Assembly (NCBI GenBank): GCA_023249715.1
Contig: JAHFCA010000019.1
Coordinates: forward strand, 1 to 13,527
Direction: 5' to 3'
From: Elusimicrobiota bacterium
GTDB lineage: Bacteria > Elusimicrobiota > Elusimicrobia > 2-02-FULL-39-32
DNA length: 13,527 bases
This document shows, one piece after another, positions 1-7,101 of this stretch. Below the pieces are notes generated by a model, which did no database searches, was not told where the DNA came from, and worked only from the letters and a program-made list of their open reading frames with translations. Each line of letters opens with the position of its first letter. Positions within the stretch are counted from its first letter, which is position 1. The position numbers and the translations under genes are program-made.

Positions 1-90
1 GCCTAAATCTTTTTCTCCACACAGAAGTCACTCCCATCCTCCCCCTCACTCCCACAAACACTTCTTTCGTAAATAGAGTGGTAGAGGCGC

Positions 91-1218
91 CTAGAAAGGA
101 TGGTCGAAGGTAAGGTAGACTTTTAAACCTTCGGTGCTGTAGCCGGCATCCACCCGGGCCAATAATAAATTTCCAGGGGGAACATAGTAGCGCATTCCTG
201 TGCCGCCTGTAATTTTAATGTTGGAAGCATTGACTCGGTAAAATTCCGAATAAACATTCCCAGCGTCCACAAAAAAGGCCCAATGGAGCCGTTCGTAAAT
301 TTTAAAGCGGTATTCCCAATTGCCACATAGAGCCAACGCGTCTCGGAATCTTCCTTCTGTAAGACCGCGGTTAAAGAAAATTCCCCCGAGTTGGGGTAAT
401 AAATAAAAGGGGACATCTCCCGTTTTGTAATCCATGGTGACACTAAAAGCAAAAACATGGGGCTTGGTTCTGCCAAAAACCGGATAAAATTTGTTGATTT
501 TAAATGTATAACGCGTAAAATCGGTTTCACTCTTAAGTAGTTTTTTTGAATATTCTATAGTCCCTTCCAGGAGTGTCCCTAGGGAGGGATCGGTATTAGA
601 ATCTCGGGTGTCCCAGCGCGCCAGAAAGCTGGTAGTGTAGAGTTTGCTCCCGTCTTTGCCAATTAAATTTGGAAAATCTCTTCTTAAAATTCCATCCGTT
701 CCTACTTCTACAATTTTCCAGTTGTGGTAATTCAGGGAGAGTCCTAAGGAGATATTCTGAGTTAATCCATACAATATAGGCACTTTAACTTCAAAAAGTT
801 CTGGAACATAGGAAGTTTCATCGCTTTTTTCCGCATTGTTTCCTATCCCATAATAAAATTGATCGTAATTTTCGTAACCTGCTTCTAGTTCTCCCGTGAA
901 CTTTCTAAAGATATTGCGAGGGAATTTATAGATCACTCTATATTCCGATTTACTTTTTAAAGTTTGGATGGTCGTGAGTTTTATAATATCTTTCTTTTTC
1001 AGGAATGATTCTTGCGCGAATTTTAAACCGAGTCCAAAACCTTTTTCAGGAGTAAAAACAATGAGGGGGAGGATATTGATGTTCTTTTTCTCTCCCTTTT
1101 CTATGCGGGGATCAAAGTCGAACCAGTAGGAAAACGTTTTTTTAATTTTATTTTCCTGTCCATAAGCATAACCGCAGAGTAGCAAGATTAAGAGAAATAA
1201 TTTAATAGGATGTTTCAT
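91..1218 (-). CDS. BamA/TamA-family (Omp85-like) outer-membrane beta-barrel protein, no POTRA domains
   Basis: Predicted 375-residue outer-membrane protein. I chose the ATG at 1218 because it gives a classic signal peptide: a lysine near the N-terminus, a run of leucines and isoleucines, and likely cleavage after GYAYG. A longer reading to 1314 would put 32 charged residues before it and run into the palindrome. The mature chain has alternating beta-strand patterns, an Omp85-like strand start (WDTRDSNTDPSLGT), an RGLTEGRFRD segment resembling the conserved RG(F/Y) barrel motif, and FFVDAGNVY and GGTGMRYYVPPG near the end. It finishes in phenylalanine, the usual terminal signal for barrel assembly. 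At about 350 mature residues there is room only for the 16-strand surface-antigen domain, so it is not the essential BamA. Its substrate is unknown. It lies alone downstream of the sulfate operon after a 304-bp gap. No Shine-Dalgarno is visible. Family call is good; function is open. Confidence 0.82.
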   Translation of the reverse strand: MKHPIKLFLLILLLCGYAYGQENKIKKTFSYWFDFDPRIEKGEKKNINILPLIVFTPEKGFGLGLKFAQESFLKKKDIIKLTTIQTLKSKSEYRVIYKFPRNIFRKFTGELEAGYENYDQFYYGIGNNAEKSDETSYVPELFEVKVPILYGLTQNISLGLSLNYHNWKIVEVGTDGILRRDFPNLIGKDGSKLYTTSFLARWDTRDSNTDPSLGTLLEGTIEYSKKLLKSETDFTRYTFKINKFYPVFGRTKPHVFAFSVTMDYKTGDVPFYLLPQLGGIFFNRGLTEGRFRDALALCGNWEYRFKIYERLHWAFFVDAGNVYSEFYRVNASNIKITGGTGMRYYVPPGNLLLARVDAGYSTEGLKVYLTFDHPF

Positions 1219-1270
1219 AGTAATGGCATATAAAATGCGGTACTTTAATTCATTATTGCAGAAAAGAGTA

Positions 1271-1440
1271 TTAAACCCAAAATTTGCATTAGGACGCGGA
1301 ATTCTTGCGAACAATGCGGGACTTTTTCTTCCTCAAAAAATTCGGGCCGTGAGTCACCACTACGCTCTCACTTTTTTCGTCGAAAAAGTCTCCGCCTTGT
1401 TCGTCTCGGTTCTCGCGCCTAATGCAAAATTTGGGTTAAA
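1271..1440. repeat. About 170-bp imperfect palindrome with near-perfect terminal inverted repeats (MITE-like or structured RNA)
   Basis: This occupies most of the 304-bp gap between cysA and the Omp85-like gene. The left end at 1271-1298 and the reverse complement of the right end at 1414-1440 both read ACCCAAA(A/T)TTTGCATTAGG, followed by CGCG, with one single-base bulge. Pairing continues inward less perfectly: CGAACAATGCGG near 1308 matches CGAACAAGGCGG in the other arm, and ACTTTTTC at 1321 matches GAAAAAGT at 1382. The centre has a GTGAG/CTCAC stem. Each end is flanked by TTAA (1271-1274 and 1436-1439), which could be a target duplication. It has no convincing gene. It could be a miniature inverted-repeat element, a REP-like repeat, or a transcribed hairpin ending the sulfate operon. 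Confidence 0.7.
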
Positions 1441-1522
1441 TCAAGGCGGCAGTTCTAGAAGAATATTTTTTCCGGGATCGTTTATAGAGGGGAAAATGCT
1501 TTCTATTACCTATCTCTCTAAC

Positions 1523-2560
1523 CTAAACGCGAAAAGAGTGGAAAGCGGTAATTCCTAGAAAGACTTCTTCTCCCTTTTTGTAACCACTCGCTAACGCCAC
1601 CCCTTTTGGAATAAGAGCGGTAATAAATTTGTCTTCCCCAATATCTAAAGTCAGTTCTATTAAGGGACCTCTAAAGCGGGTTTCTGTAATGACTCCTTTC
1701 ACCTGCAACGTTTCTGGCGTGGGGCTCACATAGACATCGTTGGGGCGGAAGTAGATGCGAATTTTGTCGCCCATCTTATACCCGTTTACAGAGAATTTAA
1801 ACGACCCCCAACAGACCAACTCCGGTTCACAAAGCGAAGCTTCAATATAGTTTGTTTCGCCCACGAATTGAGCCACAAAGTGAGAGGCAGGATGGTCAAA
1901 AATGTCCAGAGCCGTCCCTTCCTGTTCAATAGACCCTTTATTCATTACTAATATTCTGTCGGCAATTTCTAACGCTTCGTGTTGGTCGTGGGTCACAAAG
2001 AGAGTGGTTACATTCGTTTCTTTGTGGAGGTGGGTAATCCATTCCCGCAGTTCATCCCGTACTTTAGCGTCGAGCGCTCCGAAAGGTTCATCGAGGAGCA
2101 ACACTTGCGGCCGGGGCGCCAAAGCTCGGGCTAACGCCACCCGTTGTTTTTGGCCGCCGGAGAGTTGAGAAGGGTAGCGTTTATCCAACCCTTCCAGCTG
2201 CACCAGATGTAAAAGTTCTTGTACCCGTTCGCGAGTTTCTTCGCGATTCCTCTTTCTGACATTCAGACCAAAGGCTATATTTTCCGCCACCGTCATATGT
2301 TTAAAAAGAGCGTAGTGTTGGAAAACAAATCCCACGTTTCTATCTTTAACCGATTGGTATGTGGATTCGGCGCCGGTGAGATGAATTTCACCGGAGTCGG
2401 CGGTTTCCAAGCCGGAGATAATGCGCAGAAGTGTGCTCTTTCCGGAGCCGCTGGGGCCTAAAATAGCGGTTAAAGAACCAGTCTTCACGTGAAAGCTCAC
2501 ATTATTGACGGCCACAAAAGCGCCAAATTTTTTATTTAAATTTTTAACGTCAATACTCAT
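1523..2560 (-). CDS. cysA: Sulfate/thiosulfate ABC transporter ATP-binding protein CysA
   Basis: ATPase subunit that drives sulfate (and probably thiosulfate) import through the CysT-CysW channel at the inner face of the membrane. The 345-residue chain carries Walker A GPSGSGKST at 35-43, a Q-loop glutamine at 81, signature LSGGQ at 133-137, Walker B LLLDEP near 154-159 and the switch histidine in VTHD at 191. After about residue 235 comes a TOBE-type C-terminal domain containing FRPNDVYV, typical of CysA/PotA-class ATPases. I placed the start at the ATG whose last bases overlap the cysW stop (ATGA at 2557-2560), matching the other junctions in this operon. An in-frame upstream start at 2575 would add five residues. 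Last gene of the sbp-cysT-cysW-cysA operon. The sulfate assignment rests mainly on the neighbouring sbp. Confidence 0.95.
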   Translation of the reverse strand: MSIDVKNLNKKFGAFVAVNNVSFHVKTGSLTAILGPSGSGKSTLLRIISGLETADSGEIHLTGAESTYQSVKDRNVGFVFQHYALFKHMTVAENIAFGLNVRKRNREETRERVQELLHLVQLEGLDKRYPSQLSGGQKQRVALARALAPRPQVLLLDEPFGALDAKVRDELREWITHLHKETNVTTLFVTHDQHEALEIADRILVMNKGSIEQEGTALDIFDHPASHFVAQFVGETNYIEASLCEPELVCWGSFKFSVNGYKMGDKIRIYFRPNDVYVSPTPETLQVKGVITETRFRGPLIELTLDIGEDKFITALIPKGVALASGYKKGEEVFLGITAFHSFRV

Positions 2561-3360
2561 AGTTCGGATTTCCACTCTACGTAGCTCTTAATGGCTAAAG
2601 TGACAAGAGCCAATGCGGCTAACAGGGATGCCACAGCAAAAGCGGCGGCATAATTATATTCATTATAGAGAATTTCCACATGGAGAGGAATGGTGTTCGT
2701 CTCTCCCCGGATATGGCCTGACACCACAGAAACTGCGCCAAATTCTCCCATCGCTCTCGCATTGGTGAGAATAAGTCCGTAGAGGAGTCCCCATTTCATG
2801 TTGGGAAGGGTTACCTTCCAAAATGTTTGCCAGCCATTCGCTCCCAAGACTACGGCGGCTTCTTCTTCTTCCGTTCCTTGCGCTTGTAAAAGGGGAATCA
2901 GTTCCCGCGCTACAAACGGAAATGTTACGAATGTGGTCGCTAAAACAATGCCTGGAACGGCAAATATAATTTTAATGTTATGTTCCAGGAGCCACGGACC
3001 CCAGACTCCTTGGAGACCAAATAAAAGCACATAAATTAACCCGGAGACTACAGGAGAGACGGCAAAAGGCAAATCGATGAGAGAAATTAAAATATTCTTT
3101 CCTATAAAATCGAATTTAGCTATCGCCCAGGCAGCGGCTACTCCAAAAATTAAGTTGAGTAGAACAGCAATAACGGAAGCGAGAACCGTTAAACGGATAG
3201 CGCTCCATGTATCTGGGTTTCTAATCGCTTCCCAATAGACATCGCCTCCTTTTTCTAAAGCGCGCGTAAAAACAGTGGCAAGGGGAACAAAGAGAAAAAG
3301 TCCCAAAAAAAGAAGGGCCACACTCAACAGTAAATATCGAATAAAGCGGGATTCTGTCAT
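2557..3360 (-). CDS. cysW: Sulfate ABC transporter permease CysW
   Basis: One of two membrane permeases of the sulfate importer, 267 residues with about six hydrophobic helices. The cytoplasmic coupling loop is visible as the EAA motif EEEAAVVLGANGWQTFWKV, which docks on CysA. ARAMGEFGAVSVVSGHI after it is characteristic of CysW/CysT/ModB permeases. The start is the ATG at 3360, which overlaps the cysT stop as ATGA and has an AGGA six bases upstream. A longer frame to 3408 would overlap cysT by about 50 bases for no gain. The cysA start overlaps its own stop, so translation is probably coupled along the operon. CysW rather than CysT is inferred from gene order and the MGEFGAVSVVSG motif. Confidence 0.93.
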   Translation of the reverse strand: MTESRFIRYLLLSVALLFLGLFLFVPLATVFTRALEKGGDVYWEAIRNPDTWSAIRLTVLASVIAVLLNLIFGVAAAWAIAKFDFIGKNILISLIDLPFAVSPVVSGLIYVLLFGLQGVWGPWLLEHNIKIIFAVPGIVLATTFVTFPFVARELIPLLQAQGTEEEEAAVVLGANGWQTFWKVTLPNMKWGLLYGLILTNARAMGEFGAVSVVSGHIRGETNTIPLHVEILYNEYNYAAAFAVASLLAALALVTLAIKSYVEWKSEL

Positions 3361-4211
3361 TGTAATTCCTGCGCCGTCGTAAAGGTGTGGCGACTTCTGG
3401 ACCACCACTGTAACACGTTAATGGTGAGCAATAATGCAAAAGAGACCAATAACATCACGATGGCGATGGCGGTGGCTCCCGCGTAATCATATTGTTCCAG
3501 TTTCGTTACAATTAAAAGGGTGGTAATTTCCGTCTTCATCGGCATGTTCCCAGCAATAAAGATTACGGATCCATATTCTCCCAAAGCTCTAGCAAAAGCT
3601 AAAGTAAAACCAGTTAGAATAGCCGGCCAAATTTCCGGCAAGATCACCCGAAAAAAAGTGCTAAATCTCCCCGCTCCCAAACTAAGGGCGGCCTCTTCTT
3701 CCGCCTTATCTAAATCTTGCAAAACAGGTTGCACGACGCGCACCACAAAAGGGAGCCCAATAAACGTAAGAGCGATGAGAATCCCCAAGGGGGTAAATGC
3801 CGCTTGAATGTGCGCTCTATCTAAGAGCTTGCCAATCCAACCGTTTACCGAATAAAGATCAGTTAAAGCAATGCCGGCTACAGCGGTAGGCAGCGCAAAC
3901 GGAAGATCGATAGAAGCGTCCACTATTTTTTTAAAGGGAAATGGATAACGCACCAAAACCCACGCCACTAAAAGTCCAAAAAACATATTGATCGTAGCGG
4001 CAATCAGAGAACATCCGAACGTTAATTTGTAGGAATATAAAACTCTCTCTCCAGTCGCTATGTGCCAAAATTCGTTCCAGGAAATTTGGCTGGTTTTAAA
4101 AAAGAGTCCCGAGAGGGGAATCAGAACAATCAAGCTCAGATAGAGTAATGTGAACCCTAAAGTGATCCCAAACCCCGGGAGTACGCTATGTTTTTTAAAT
4201 TGAATCTTCAA
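3357..4211 (-). CDS. cysT: Sulfate ABC transporter permease CysT (CysU)
   Basis: Second permease of the sulfate importer, 284 residues with about six transmembrane helices. It has the EAA coupling loop EEEAALSLGAGRFSTFFRV and the family segment ARALGEYGSVIFIAGN. SIDLPFALPTAVAGIAL in the middle is typical of CysT. The start codon appears to be TTG: the only in-frame candidate at the N-terminus is TTG at 4209-4211, which overlaps the TGA stop of sbp as TTGA, and a stop codon lies two codons upstream. No Shine-Dalgarno is seen, so it probably depends on ribosomes finishing sbp. This would keep binding protein and permease made together. CysT is the permease normally encoded before CysW. Function confidence is high; start codon confidence is moderate. 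Confidence 0.93.
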   Translation of the reverse strand: MKIQFKKHSVLPGFGITLGFTLLYLSLIVLIPLSGLFFKTSQISWNEFWHIATGERVLYSYKLTFGCSLIAATINMFFGLLVAWVLVRYPFPFKKIVDASIDLPFALPTAVAGIALTDLYSVNGWIGKLLDRAHIQAAFTPLGILIALTFIGLPFVVRVVQPVLQDLDKAEEEAALSLGAGRFSTFFRVILPEIWPAILTGFTLAFARALGEYGSVIFIAGNMPMKTEITTLLIVTKLEQYDYAGATAIAIVMLLVSFALLLTINVLQWWSRSRHTFTTAQELQ

Positions 4212-5215
4212 GGTTTATAAATTTGGTCAAAGATCCCACCGTCGCTAAAGTGGGTGTTGTGCGCTTTTTGCCATCCGCCGAATTCCTCGACAGTAAAAAG
4301 TTTAAGCTCCGCAAAAGAAACGGGGCTGCTCGCCCAAGCTCCTTTTTCTCGGGGGCGGTAATAGTGTTTTGCCGCAATTTTTTGTCCTTCTAAACTGTAT
4401 AAATATTCCAGATAGGCTTTAGCGACAGTTTCCGTTCCGTGCCTTTGGGCCACTTTCTCTACGACGGCTACAGGCGGTTCTGCTAAGATACTGAGCGCGG
4501 GGACCACCATTTCGAACTTATCTTTTCCCAATTCCGCGGAGGCTAAATACGCTTCATTTTCCCAGCTAATAAAAACGTCCCCAATTCCTCTTTGCGCGAA
4601 TGTGGTCATGGCCCCCCTCGCTCCGGAATCTAAAACCGGAACATTTTTATAAAGTTGTCTTACAAACTCCTTAGCTTTTTGGGCATCGTTCCCATATTTT
4701 TTTAGAGCAAAGCCCCACGCCGCCAAATAGTTCCAGCGGGCTCCGCCCGAAGTCTTTGGGTTTGGGGTAATAACCGAAACTCCTGGTTTAACCAGATCGT
4801 CCCAATCTTGAACCCCCTTAGGGTTCCCTTTGCGCACTAAAAAAACAATGGTGGAAGTGTAGGGAGCGCTGTTGCGCGGAAATTGTGTTTGCCATTTTAC
4901 GCCGAGAAGTTTCCCTCTTTCCGCGATCGCGTCAATATCGTAAGCCAACGCTAAAGTAACCACATCCGCTTCTAACCCGTCTATAACGGAACGGGCTTGC
5001 TTTCCCGATCCTCCGTGGGATTGCCGCACGGTAACAGTCTCTCCCGTTTTTTCCTTCCAATATTTTGTGAAGGCTCGGTTATAATCCTGATAGAACTCTC
5101 GCGTGGGATCGTAAGAAACATTCAGCAACTGAACCTCTTTTGCCCGGAGTGTAGAACAGAATATAAGAGCGACCGCTCCGATTAATAATGGAGAAGCCCA
5201 AGGGTTTATCTTCAT
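4208..5215 (-). CDS. sbp: Periplasmic sulfate-binding protein
   Basis: Periplasmic receptor that captures sulfate and hands it to CysT-CysW-CysA. The 335-residue precursor has a signal peptide with likely cleavage after STLRA, and no good lipobox (F precedes the cysteine), so it is predicted to be soluble. The mature protein opens with VQLLNVSYDPTREFYQDYN, the hallmark of Sbp/CysP. It continues with QSHGGSGKQARSVIDGLEAD, which contributes sulfate ligands in this family, and TPNPKTSGGARWNYLAAWG. Length fits the family. It starts an operon of four genes joined by four-base overlaps. The ATG at 5215 has no Shine-Dalgarno and lies inside a potential leader hairpin. Sbp and CysP (thiosulfate) cannot be separated safely by eye. 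Confidence 0.94.
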   Translation of the reverse strand: MKINPWASPLLIGAVALIFCSTLRAKEVQLLNVSYDPTREFYQDYNRAFTKYWKEKTGETVTVRQSHGGSGKQARSVIDGLEADVVTLALAYDIDAIAERGKLLGVKWQTQFPRNSAPYTSTIVFLVRKGNPKGVQDWDDLVKPGVSVITPNPKTSGGARWNYLAAWGFALKKYGNDAQKAKEFVRQLYKNVPVLDSGARGAMTTFAQRGIGDVFISWENEAYLASAELGKDKFEMVVPALSILAEPPVAVVEKVAQRHGTETVAKAYLEYLYSLEGQKIAAKHYYRPREKGAWASSPVSFAELKLFTVEEFGGWQKAHNTHFSDGGIFDQIYKP

Positions 5216-5265
5216 ATGGACATATCATATAAAAAAACCCACAATTATTTTTTTATTCCATATGA
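5212..5265 (-). promoter_or_regulatory. Possible leader hairpin covering the sbp start codon
   Basis: In the 77-bp gap between mnmG and sbp, TCATATGGA at 5212-5220 is an exact reverse complement of TCCATATGA at 5257-5265. Immediately inside, ATAAAAAAA at 5229-5237 pairs with TTTTTTTAT at 5248-5256. Together they allow an 18-bp, A+U-rich stem with an 8-nt one-sided bulge (5221-5228) and a 10-nt loop. The sbp ATG (5213-5215) lies within the outer stem, so folding could hide the start. A separate short inverted repeat, TTCCAT/ATGGAA at 5256-5261 and 5270-5275, overlaps it and could be an operator. Regulation is inference; the complementarity is seen directly. Confidence 0.45.
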
Positions 5266-5292
5266 CAGAATGGAACGACAAGAAAGAAGCCG

Positions 5293-7053
5293 CTAAGTTA
5301 TTTCCAGGCATTGTTTGCGGGATTGTTTTTCTAAATAAATCATAAGAATGCTGATATCGGCTGGAGTTACTCCGGGGATTCTGGAGGCTTGGCCGATGGT
5401 GTGAGGAAGGATTTTTTTAAATTTTTGACGCGATTCATTTAAAAGTCCGGGGATAGAGTCATAATCAAAATTAAAGGGAATCGTTTTCTTTTCCATTTTT
5501 ACAAATTTAGAAATCATTTGAGTTTGCCGGGCAAGATAGCCGGCATATTTTTTTTGTATGAAAATTTGTTTTTGCGCTTTTTCATGGTTTGTTTCGAATC
5601 CTTCTAAACCTAACTTAATTTTTTCTTTATAATCGGAGAATTCTTTGTGCTGCTGGTCTGAAATTAAGCCGAATTTATAACCATAATCCATGAGCCTCAA
5701 ATCGGAATTATCGCTGCGTAAGCTTAGGCGGTATTCCGCGCGGGAAGTAAAGAGCCGATACGGTTCATCCACCCCTTTGGTGACAAGATCGTCAATCATC
5801 ACTCCAATATACGCTTCATCCCGTCTTAAAATAAAAGGTTTTTCTCCCTTTAATTTAAGAGCGGCGTTGATCCCCGCCATAAGACCTTGACCGGCGGCTT
5901 CTTCATAGCCGGTAGTGCCACAAATTTGCCCCGCAAAGTAGAGATTTTCTACCCGCTTTGTTTCGAGGGTGGGCTCACATTGAGTAGGGGGACAAAAATC
6001 ATATTCTACGGCATAGCCGGAGCGCATCATTTCTGCTGCTTCTAACCCGGGGATGGTTCTAACAAACTGCCATTGCACATCTTCTGGAAGGCTGGTAGAA
6101 AGGCCATTCACATAAATTTCTTCCGTGGTATATCCTTCGGGTTCTAAGAATATTTGATGGCGAGAGTGGTGGGGGAATTTTACCACCTTATCTTCTATGC
6201 TGGGGCAATAGCGCGGACCAATCGATTTTATTTTTCCGGTATAGAGAGGGGATCGGTCTAAACTTTCTCGGATAATCTGGTGAGTCTCTGCGTTGGAGTA
6301 GGTTAAGTAACACGGTACCTGTTTTTGCGTAATCTCGGGCGTAAAATGGGAAAAGGGAATTGGGGGATCATCCCCGGGCTGAATCGAGCATCTAGAAAAA
6401 TCGATGGTTCGGGAATTTAACCGCATGGGTGTTCCGGTCTTCATGCGGCCCACTTCAAATCCTAGTTCCCGGAGGTGATCGCTTAAATGTTCAGCTCTCC
6501 CGTCGCCAGCTCTGCCGCCCGGCAGATGGTTGAGCCCATAATGCAGAAGTCCTTTTAAAAAAGTGCCTGTTGTTACAATAACGGCTTGGGCAGTATAGTC
6601 AATTCCAACTTTGGTGCGAACACCTCGGACTCTCTTTTTACTTTTGTCCTTTAATTCTTCAATTAAAAGGTGTGTGACTTCCGCCTGTTTTAAATCTAAA
6701 TTGGGAAGGCGTTCTAACGTGTGTTTCAAAGTAAATTGATACAGTTTTTTATCGCATTGAGCTCTGGGAGACTGGACGGCGGGGCCTTTGGATCTATTTA
6801 AAATTCTAAATTGAATTCCGCTTATGTCTGTATTTTTAGCCATTTCACCGCCGAGCGCGTCGAGTTCTCGCACCACCTGTCCCTTGCCTACACCGCCAAT
6901 AGAAGGGTTGCAGGACATTTGTCCCACGGAGTCTAAATTCAGCGTGAGCAGCAAGGTTTGGAAGCCCATGCGCGCTGTGGCCGAAGCTGCCTCGCAGCCT
7001 GAGTGGCCCGCGCCGACTATAATAACATCGTAGAGTTTAAGATAGGGGACCAT
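5293..7053 (-). CDS. mnmG: tRNA uridine-5-carboxymethylaminomethyl modification enzyme MnmG (GidA)
   Basis: FAD-dependent enzyme that, with MnmE, installs the (carboxymethyl)aminomethyl group on the wobble uridine of certain tRNAs in the cytoplasm. The 586-residue chain has the N-terminal dinucleotide-binding motif VGAGHSGCEAA, then QMSCNPSIGGVGKG, SPRAQCDK, PGGRAGDGRAEHL, GRMKTGTPMRL, GPRYCPSIEDK, FLEPEG and FAGQICGTTGYEEAAGQG, all classic MnmG signatures. The C-terminal helical part, with LFTSRAEYRL and a closing segment near PGVTPADI, is present though the protein is somewhat shorter than the roughly 620-650 residues common in the family. I chose ATG at 7053; a TTG at 7065 would add four residues. 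It follows the glycosyltransferase fusion by 48 bp and may share its transcript. Neither the companion mnmE nor rsmG is in the window. Confidence 0.97.
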   Translation of the reverse strand: MVPYLKLYDVIIVGAGHSGCEAASATARMGFQTLLLTLNLDSVGQMSCNPSIGGVGKGQVVRELDALGGEMAKNTDISGIQFRILNRSKGPAVQSPRAQCDKKLYQFTLKHTLERLPNLDLKQAEVTHLLIEELKDKSKKRVRGVRTKVGIDYTAQAVIVTTGTFLKGLLHYGLNHLPGGRAGDGRAEHLSDHLRELGFEVGRMKTGTPMRLNSRTIDFSRCSIQPGDDPPIPFSHFTPEITQKQVPCYLTYSNAETHQIIRESLDRSPLYTGKIKSIGPRYCPSIEDKVVKFPHHSRHQIFLEPEGYTTEEIYVNGLSTSLPEDVQWQFVRTIPGLEAAEMMRSGYAVEYDFCPPTQCEPTLETKRVENLYFAGQICGTTGYEEAAGQGLMAGINAALKLKGEKPFILRRDEAYIGVMIDDLVTKGVDEPYRLFTSRAEYRLSLRSDNSDLRLMDYGYKFGLISDQQHKEFSDYKEKIKLGLEGFETNHEKAQKQIFIQKKYAGYLARQTQMISKFVKMEKKTIPFNFDYDSIPGLLNESRQKFKKILPHTIGQASRIPGVTPADISILMIYLEKQSRKQCLEIT

Positions 7054-7101
7054 AGGAATATACAAATCGTAGGAGATTCTGAATAACTCGTCAACAGCTT
7101 T

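Noticed and set aside
60..90. GAGTGGTAGAGGCGC resembles the D-arm of a tRNA.
   Set aside because: No acceptor, anticodon or T arms can be built around it.
1271..1441. Palindrome as an integron attC site: the right end GTTAAAT fits GTTRRRY.
   Set aside because: The left box does not fit the RYYYAAC consensus, the element is long for attC, and there is no integrase or cassette layout nearby.
1223..1558. A 111-codon plus-strand open frame across the cysA-Omp85 gap.
   Set aside because: It runs through the palindrome and into the 3' end of cysA on the opposite strand, lacks a ribosome-binding site, and its protein resembles nothing known.
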